Position numbers and translations under genes: made by a program. The notes beneath the pieces were generated by a model. The model was not told where the DNA came from. It made no database searches and saw only the letters and a program-made list of their open reading frames with translations. A stretch of DNA of 39,725 bases from Lachnospiraceae bacterium (GTDB lineage: Bacteria; Bacillota; Clostridia; Lachnospirales; Lachnospiraceae), in assembly GCA_024681595.1 (NCBI GenBank), contig JAILAN010000086.1, positions 1-39,725 on the forward strand, in the 5' to 3' direction. Below, one piece after another: positions 34,678-39,725 of the stretch (positions within the stretch are counted from its first letter, which is position 1; each line of letters starts with the position of its first letter).

Positions 34678-36491
34678 GATCCGATAAAAAAGACGATAAC
34701 AAACAGTCTTTTAAGCAGGTTCTGTCAAACAACCTGTTCCTGATAAAATTATGCTTTGCAGCTTCTCCGGCCTTTGTTATTTTTCCGGTACTCGATGCGG
34801 TAAGAAACCAGGTATCCATATTCTTTGAACATACCGTAGGGATCGGATATGTGCTCGAAGCTGCAGAGTTCCATTATCCGTTCAAAAAGGTTGCGGCAGT
34901 TATCATAATTCTGTTCATATGCATATCCATCGGAATGGTATTTACCGTATGGGTGGGTGACTATGTAAGAGCCAAGGAAGGGCCGAAGGTCAGCAAAAAG
35001 ATCAAACTGATGCTTTATGATAAAGCCAAGGACCTCGATCTTGAATGCTATGACAATCCCGATTACTATAACGAGATGGTTCTTGCTATAGCCGAGGTGG
35101 ATAAACAGATAGAAAGATGCATTCAGTTCCTTTCAAATGTTTTTTCCGGACTGGCTACATTTATAACCACGGGAATATATTTCCTGAAAAAAGACGGAGT
35201 ATCACTCTTTTTTGCACTGGGTTCTTTTTTGCTGACATTCTTCTTTATGCAGGCATACAACAAACTGTCATATAAGATCCGTGTGTCAAAGAATCCATAT
35301 GAGCGAAAGCGCGAATATGTAAAGAGAGTATTCTATCTCCCTGACTGCGCTAAAGAGATGAGACTGAATCCCGATGTTACGGATATCCTTTATAAGGAAT
35401 TTGACAAAGCTAACAGTGAGATCGTCAGGGTCGAAAAGGAAAATGCCGGAAAGCATTTCCTGCAGGGATTTGTTGCAGGATATATCGGAAATGATTTCTG
35501 CTGTGATGTGGTATATATCGCATATCTGGTTATGAAGGCTACGGTTTGGGGAACGCTGTCTTTTTCAAGCGTTGCGATCCTGTACAATTCATTCGGCAGA
35601 ATGAAGAGAAGCCTTAGAGTATTTACCGATACATATCCTTTTGCATGTGAATCGAGCCTGTATATTCAGAAGATACGTAATTTCCTTGAATACGAGACAA
35701 AGATAGTTTCAACCGAAGGATTGAATGCCTCAGGAAATGCCAAGGATGTTAAGGTAGAGGATCTGTCTTTTGCATATGACAAGTCAGGGGATATGCTTCT
35801 TAAGGATATCAATATCAATATAAAGCCCGGAGAAAAGATCGCTCTGGTCGGATATAACGGAGCCGGAAAGACGACTCTGGTAAAGCTCCTCATGCGTCTA
35901 TATGATCCTGATAAGGGCAGGATAGTCATGGATGATAATGATATCAGAAAATATGATGTGGAATCATTCAGGCGCTCTATCGGAGTAGTATTTCAGGATT
36001 TCAAGATATTCGCAGGTACTGTTTCCGAAAATGTTGTCATGGATAACCTGAACGGTACAGAAATGCCAGGGATCAGAGAAGCGCTTTCTGAAAGCGGACT
36101 GCTTAAGAGGGTGGACAGGATGAAAAACGGTACCGACAGTTACCTGACCACTGAAACCAGAGATGACGGGATCGAGCTTTCGGGCGGAGAATCACAGAAG
36201 CTTGCCATCTCCAGAGTGTTCTATCAAAATGCCGGATTAATGATCCTTGATGAGCCTTCAAGCGCACTGGATCCCATTGCCGAATATCAGCTTAATCATG
36301 CCATGCTGACAGCGACTAAAGACAAGACTGTCATATTTATCTCTCACAGACTGTCAACCACCAGAATCGCAGACAGGATAATCATGCTGGAAAACGGACA
36401 GGTGGTCGAGGAAGGTACTCATAATGAACTGCTTGAAAGGGCCGGCAAATATGCGAGGATGTGGAATGTACAGGCCGGAGCATACCGATAG
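34674..36491 (+). CDS. ABC exporter half-transporter, second subunit
   Basis: The protein has 605 residues. It has six hydrophobic segments (to about 330) and an ATPase domain with Walker A GYNGAGKTT (K399), Q-loop VVFQDFKIFA, signature LSGGES (502-507), Walker B LMILDEPSSALD and His loop VIFISHRLSTTRIAD. It starts in the overlap with the previous gene and follows a purine-rich GGAGAGGAGGGAG ribosome site. Both Walker B glutamates (in DEP) are present in the pair, so neither site is obviously degenerate. Family membership is secure; substrate unknown. No clear terminator follows. Confidence 0.9.
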   Translation: MRSDKKDDNKQSFKQVLSNNLFLIKLCFAASPAFVIFPVLDAVRNQVSIFFEHTVGIGYVLEAAEFHYPFKKVAAVIIILFICISIGMVFTVWVGDYVRAKEGPKVSKKIKLMLYDKAKDLDLECYDNPDYYNEMVLAIAEVDKQIERCIQFLSNVFSGLATFITTGIYFLKKDGVSLFFALGSFLLTFFFMQAYNKLSYKIRVSKNPYERKREYVKRVFYLPDCAKEMRLNPDVTDILYKEFDKANSEIVRVEKENAGKHFLQGFVAGYIGNDFCCDVVYIAYLVMKATVWGTLSFSSVAILYNSFGRMKRSLRVFTDTYPFACESSLYIQKIRNFLEYETKIVSTEGLNASGNAKDVKVEDLSFAYDKSGDMLLKDININIKPGEKIALVGYNGAGKTTLVKLLMRLYDPDKGRIVMDDNDIRKYDVESFRRSIGVVFQDFKIFAGTVSENVVMDNLNGTEMPGIREALSESGLLKRVDRMKNGTDSYLTTETRDDGIELSGGESQKLAISRVFYQNAGLMILDEPSSALDPIAEYQLNHAMLTATKDKTVIFISHRLSTTRIADRIIMLENGQVVEEGTHNELLERAGKYARMWNVQAGAYR

Positions 36492-36524
36492 AGTACCGAA
36501 TTGATTATTATATGGTAAAAAGTG

Positions 36525-36552
36525 TTGGTAAATATATGTAATATGCTATAAT
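36525..36552 (+). promoter_or_regulatory. Promoter of the nucleoside hydrolase operon
   Basis: TTGGTA at 36525-36530, a 16-base spacer and TATAAT at 36547-36552 with an extended TG at 36544-36545. The predicted start near 36559 leaves a leader of about 30 bases. Confidence 0.65.
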
Positions 36553-36588
36553 TCCTAAATAATCCTATATACGAGAAATGAGGTCAGT

Positions 36589-37542
36589 ATGCCCGTTAAA
36601 TTTGATATTCCCGATTACAAAAAAGTAAGAGTCATCATAGATACCGATGCCGCATGCGAAGCGGATGATCCCTTTGCGATAGCGCACGCACTACTGAGCC
36701 CGAAGCTTATGGTCAAAGGAATACTGGCTGAACATTTTAACTGTGAAGGCTCAGTACAAAGAAGCTATGATGAGATAAAGACAGTGCTAAAGGCCATGGG
36801 CAGGGATGTTCCAGTTTACATGGGAGAAGAAGGAGCAATAAGCGCAGAAGACATATCATCGGATCACTATTTTGATGATGCGGTTTCTCTTAAAGAAAAA
36901 AGAAAAGCCTCTCCTGCTGCGGATTTTATAATTGAAGAGGCGCTTAAAGAAGACGAACATCCGCTGTTTGTTCTCTGCCAGGGTGCGATCACGAACGTTG
37001 CGGTTGCCATCAGAAAATGTCCGGGTATAATAAACCGAATGACGATAGTCTGGATAGGCACGCACGGAGCAGGCAATGTCAAAGCCCCGTTCAGGGAGTT
37101 TAACGCGGGAAACGATATCATCGCAGCCAATTATGTCCTTAATAGCGGTGCTGATATATGGCTTGTTCCTTCAAGTGTATATATAACTGTGAACATCGGA
37201 ATAGCGGAGATAGAGGAACGGATCCTGCCATGTGGCGAGATAGGCAGACACCTGTATGAAAACATGGTAACGTACAATAATTCCGATCAGGCAGAATGGA
37301 CAAAGGGAGAGAGTTGGTCTCTGGGAGATTCCCCTGCCGTAGCCATAACCCTTAATCCTGATTGCGGCAGACACTCAATGCAGCATGCTCCGTATATAGA
37401 GGAAGACACATCCAGCAGATATGACGAGACCAGTCCTTTGATAAGGGTATATGAGGATGTTGATTCACGATATGTTTTGGGGGATTTTATCAGTAAACTT
37501 AGACTGGAGTATCTTAACATAAATGAGAGCAGCACGAACTGA
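36589..37542 (+). CDS. Inosine/uridine-preferring nucleoside hydrolase family protein
   Basis: The protein has 317 residues. The N-terminal Asp cluster DTDAACEADDPFA (18-30) matches the calcium-binding motif of nucleoside hydrolases (DTDxxxDDxxA) with a slightly longer loop; HPLFVLCQGAITNVAVAI and EFNAGNDIIAANYVL are the following conserved blocks. These enzymes split the N-glycosidic bond of ribonucleosides for salvage. The longer loop is shared with less studied members, so the true substrate may differ. It has its own promoter and overlaps the thioesterase gene by 20 bases. Confidence 0.8.
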   Translation: MPVKFDIPDYKKVRVIIDTDAACEADDPFAIAHALLSPKLMVKGILAEHFNCEGSVQRSYDEIKTVLKAMGRDVPVYMGEEGAISAEDISSDHYFDDAVSLKEKRKASPAADFIIEEALKEDEHPLFVLCQGAITNVAVAIRKCPGIINRMTIVWIGTHGAGNVKAPFREFNAGNDIIAANYVLNSGADIWLVPSSVYITVNIGIAEIEERILPCGEIGRHLYENMVTYNNSDQAEWTKGESWSLGDSPAVAITLNPDCGRHSMQHAPYIEEDTSSRYDETSPLIRVYEDVDSRYVLGDFISKLRLEYLNINESSTN

Positions 37543-37978
37543 AACAGAAAAAGCGATCAGAGAAAAGCTGATCCCGGAACTATATGCGAACAAACTGAAT
37601 GAATTCATGGGAATAGAAATACTTGAGCTCAGCCCGACATACAGCAAGACCCGTATGAAATGCCGGGAGCAGATATATAATCCATACGGCAGCGTTCACG
37701 GAGGAGCATTGCTCACCATAGCTGATACCATGGCCGGAGCGACAGCGAGCATGAGCGGACATTATGTGACAACTGTGTCAGCAAATCTGAATTTCCTGCT
37801 ACCCGCGGTGAATACCGAATATATATACTGTGAGTGCATGAAACTTAAAACAGGAAAGCACATTCTGGTCTTTGATGTCAGGATAACGGATGATTCCGGC
37901 AATATTTTGGACAGCGGTGAATTTTCGTATTTTGACAGCAAGGTTCCGGTGCTGGGAGACAACCTGAGATTTAATTAA
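37523..37978 (+). CDS. PaaI-type hotdog thioesterase
   Basis: The protein has 151 residues. The PaaI signature NPYGSVHGGALLTIADTMAG marks a hotdog-fold acyl-CoA thioesterase, with VTTVSANLNFLLPA as the next strand pair. It probably hydrolyses an aromatic or short acyl-CoA in the cytoplasm. The start at ATG 37523 overlaps the preceding gene by 20 bases. The specific acyl-CoA cannot be read. Confidence 0.83.
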   Translation: MRAARTETEKAIREKLIPELYANKLNEFMGIEILELSPTYSKTRMKCREQIYNPYGSVHGGALLTIADTMAGATASMSGHYVTTVSANLNFLLPAVNTEYIYCECMKLKTGKHILVFDVRITDDSGNILDSGEFSYFDSKVPVLGDNLRFN

Positions 37979-38019
37979 TTGCAAATATCCGTATTTAGTG
38001 TGTAAAAGGAGAAAACAAT

Positions 38020-38844
38020 ATGAAGATAATCACGGATTCGTGCAGTGACCTGACAAAAGAATATCTGTCAAAGCATGAGGTTACGGTCCTGCCCATGACG
38101 ATCACTTTTGGAAATGAATCGTTCAGAGACGGAATAGACATCGATTACGACGGTTTTTATTCCCGACTTGAAAAGGAACTACCTAAAACAAGCCAGGTAG
38201 GCCCGTTTGATTTTAAAGAAGCATTTGAAAAGGCAAATGATGATATTCTGTGCATTACTGTGAGCGGTAAACTCTCCGGAACATATCAGAGCGCGTGCAT
38301 AGCCGCCGAAGACTTTGACAATGTATGTGTTATAGACAGTACACAGATCTGCATTGCCGAAGGTATACTGGTTGAGTATGCTGTCAGTTTAATGGAACAG
38401 GGTCTTGAATTTGATACAGTATGTCAAAAGACCAAAGATAAGATAGCGGATCTCAGGATCATCGCGTCAGTCGATACACTGGAATATCTGCAAAAAGGCG
38501 GAAGACTCTCCAAGACCGCAGCAGCAGCGGGAACACTTCTTTCTATAAAGCCCGTTATAACATGTGAAGAAGGGGAGATAAAGATACTTGGTAAAGCCAG
38601 AGGTTATAACAAAGCCAACAACATGCTCAAAGAATATGTTGAAAACAACGGCATAGATTTTTCAATGCCTTTTGAACTGGCATATTCGGGTAACGACAGA
38701 GCGCTGCTTGATCAGTATATCAACTATTCAACAGATCTTTACAGCGGATATAACAAGGAACTGCCGATAGCAAGGATAGGATCCACTATAGGAACACATG
38801 CCGGTCCCGGAGCAGTAGGATTGGCTTTCTTTACCAAATCATAA
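38020..38844 (+). CDS. DegV family fatty-acid-binding protein
   Basis: The protein has 274 residues. It starts MKIITDSCSDLTKEYLSKH and carries SQVGPFDFKEAFE, ITVSGKLSGTYQSA (the Ser-Gly-Thr loop) and SVDTLEYLQKGGRLSK, all typical of DegV proteins. DegV proteins bind a fatty acid, in gram-positives usually as the FakB partner of the FakA fatty-acid kinase, which is not in the window. AAAAGGAG lies 7-14 bases before ATG 38020. The Nudix gene follows 12 bases after the stop. Confidence 0.92.
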   Translation: MKIITDSCSDLTKEYLSKHEVTVLPMTITFGNESFRDGIDIDYDGFYSRLEKELPKTSQVGPFDFKEAFEKANDDILCITVSGKLSGTYQSACIAAEDFDNVCVIDSTQICIAEGILVEYAVSLMEQGLEFDTVCQKTKDKIADLRIIASVDTLEYLQKGGRLSKTAAAAGTLLSIKPVITCEEGEIKILGKARGYNKANNMLKEYVENNGIDFSMPFELAYSGNDRALLDQYINYSTDLYSGYNKELPIARIGSTIGTHAGPGAVGLAFFTKS

Positions 38845-38856
38845 GCAGACTGTGAC

Positions 38857-39318
38857 ATGAGAAATACTACCCTGATCTATATAATCAAAGACGGTAAATA
38901 CTTGATGCTTAACCGTGCCGGCAAAAAGCATGATCTTAATGAGGGCAAATGGATCGGTGTCGGAGGCAAAGCCGAAGAAGGTGAGACCCCGGAAAGATGT
39001 GCTATAAGAGAAGCCTATGAAGAGACGGGACTCACTCTTACTAAGATAAGATTTCGGGGCATAGTATATTTTATTTCTGATGAATATGAAACAGAGTATA
39101 TGTTCCTTTATACATCTGACGAGTTCACCGGAGAATTAAGACCTGAATCCGATGAAGGGATCCTGGAGTGGATCGATATTGACAGGGTTGATTCTCTCAA
39201 TATATGGGAAGGTGACAGACTGTTTTTTGATCTCCTAAAAAAAGATTCGGCGCCGTTTGAAATGGAATTAAGATATGAAGGAGACAAACTCGTTCATTCC
39301 GAATATCATTTCATATAA
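38857..39318 (+). CDS. Nudix hydrolase (8-oxo-dGTP diphosphatase-like)
   Basis: The protein has 153 residues. The Nudix box runs from G37 to about residue 59: it begins GGKAEEGETPERCAIREA and ends YEETGL, preserving the R-E-x-x-E-E core. The start TTLIYIIKDGKYLMLNRAGK and the WIGVGGKAEEG lead fit the MutT-like subgroup that cleans oxidised nucleotides. The ribosome site is weak, so it may be read by coupling from DegV. It is the last protein gene of the window. Confidence 0.9.
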   Translation: MRNTTLIYIIKDGKYLMLNRAGKKHDLNEGKWIGVGGKAEEGETPERCAIREAYEETGLTLTKIRFRGIVYFISDEYETEYMFLYTSDEFTGELRPESDEGILEWIDIDRVDSLNIWEGDRLFFDLLKKDSAPFEMELRYEGDKLVHSEYHFI

Positions 39319-39420
39319 GAAATGAAATCAAAATCAATCTGCAATCATACAAGATATTGTGGTTAAAAAATCGGGGACATACTATTTTACAAAACCTAGT
39401 AAAATCAACGCAAAACGGCA

Positions 39421-39450
39421 TTGACAACCAAAAAAATCTGATGCTATAAT
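39421..39450 (+). promoter_or_regulatory. Near-consensus promoter directly before a terminator
   Basis: TTGACA at 39421-39426, an 18-base spacer and TATAAT at 39445-39450 with an extended TG (39442-39443). The predicted start near 39457 lies at the foot of the hairpin at 39457-39476. It may be an upstream promoter of an rRNA operon. Confidence 0.65.
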
Positions 39451-39456
39451 GAGAAT

Positions 39457-39482
39457 CCACCGCAGTTATGTGGTGGGTTTTT
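39457..39482 (+). terminator. Intrinsic terminator after the nudix gene
   Basis: An 8-pair stem with one G-U pair (CCACCGCA with TGTGGTGG, loop GTTA, 39457-39476) is followed by G and TTTTT at 39478-39482. It would end transcripts from the DegV/Nudix side before the downstream leader. Confidence 0.7.
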
Positions 39483-39523
39483 ATGTGTGCTGAAAAAGTA
39501 CACAAAAAAATACAAAAATTGTC

Positions 39524-39552
39524 TTGACTATGACAAAACTGCGTGATACCAT
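39524..39552 (+). promoter_or_regulatory. Likely rRNA promoter with A-rich upstream element
   Basis: TTGACT at 39524-39529, a 17-base spacer and TACCAT at 39547-39552 with an extended TG (39544-39545). The 35 bases before it are strongly A-rich (runs of 5-7 A), as in UP elements of rRNA promoters. Confidence 0.5.
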
Positions 39553-39725
39553 ATCAGAGTTGCGTCAAAAGCAGACAAAACAACAGAACCTTGAAAAATA
39601 AACAGCAATGCAACCCTGAAATTCCAAAAAGATCTGTGGTCATCTGAAGCTACAGATCAAGATGAAATTCAGAGAAACGAATTCACCTGTTTACAGAAGT
39701 GAATTCGTGAACGTACATAACAGAC
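39553..39725 (+). other. Structured untranslated leader, probably of an rRNA operon
   Basis: There is no credible reading frame from 39319 to the end. The sequence GAACCTTGAAAAATAAACAG near 39586-39605 resembles the boxA-type TTGAAAA element found before 16S rRNA in Firmicutes. Three inverted repeats follow: CTGAAATTC (39616-39624) with GAAATTCAG (39664-39672, one mismatch), GATCTGT/ACAGATC (39631-39658), and CGAATTCAC/GTGAATTCG (39678-39707), the last closed further by CTG/CAG. Such stems are often RNase III or maturation sites. The 16S gene itself would lie beyond the window edge, so this assignment is indirect. Confidence 0.5.

Overview
The window comes from a flagellated anaerobic Firmicute, most likely a Lachnospiraceae member (Butyrivibrio-like). 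This is inferred from gene content: class I two-subunit fumarase, Lachnospiraceae-type flagellin and DUF6240 protein, and a gram-positive Tad operon with DUF5702 and FHA/DUF6382-like proteins. Other support is the AGA/AGG- and ATA-rich codon use, strong GGAGG-type ribosome sites, frequent GTG/TTG starts, and every gene lying on the + strand. No mobile element, CRISPR array or phage gene was seen.

Layout. (1) 1-5418: 3' end of glycerol kinase, a large TPR protein ending in a degenerate CbxX/SpoVK-type AAA+ domain, and glycogen branching enzyme with a Lys/Ala-rich tail. (2) 5452-10071: a flagellar-filament operon (DUF6240-like protein with a FliK-like C-terminus, flagellin, FliS-like chaperone) behind a possible sigma-28 promoter that runs into a terminator. 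(3) 10222-18837: a compact Tad/Flp-type pilus operon (TadZ-like, TadA, TadB, TadC-like, a 56-residue Flp1-like pilin, a DUF5702-like protein, two TadE-like pseudopilins, an A24 prepilin peptidase and an FHA protein). (4) 18929-22950: flavodoxin/SCP2-like fusion, HIT protein, fumarase alpha and beta, and an unknown membrane-anchored protein. (5) 22951-30271: a glycan cluster with a GT2 enzyme, a glycosyltransferase carrying sialyltransferase-type motifs, a DUF4910-like aminopeptidase-fold protein and an AAC(3)-like acyltransferase. It also has an amino-acid adenylation enzyme, its carrier protein, a PseF-like CMP-nonulosonate synthetase and a PseH-like GNAT. (6) 30291-36491: an ABCG-type ATPase/permease pair, tRNA-Ser(GCU) with a consensus promoter and strong terminator, then a heterodimeric ABC exporter. 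(7) 36525-39318: nucleoside hydrolase, PaaI-type thioesterase, DegV, Nudix. (8) 39319-39725: two promoters, a terminator and a structured leader that looks like the upstream part of an rRNA operon.

How it fits together. The genes from 18929 to 32575 form an almost gapless co-directional run. Within it, the most interesting part is 22951-30271, which pairs nucleotide activation of a pseudaminic-acid-like sugar with a carrier-protein-bound amino acid and enzymes of the kinds that add and remove N-acyl groups. The simplest reading is synthesis and transfer of an aminoacyl-modified nonulosonic acid onto flagellin or another surface polymer. The Tad operon is unusual for its TadZ-like protein with a degenerate P-loop, its TadC-like protein with an outside Ig-like insert, and its TadE-like protein with a duplicated Cys/His module. 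All family names come from reading motifs by eye; no search was run.
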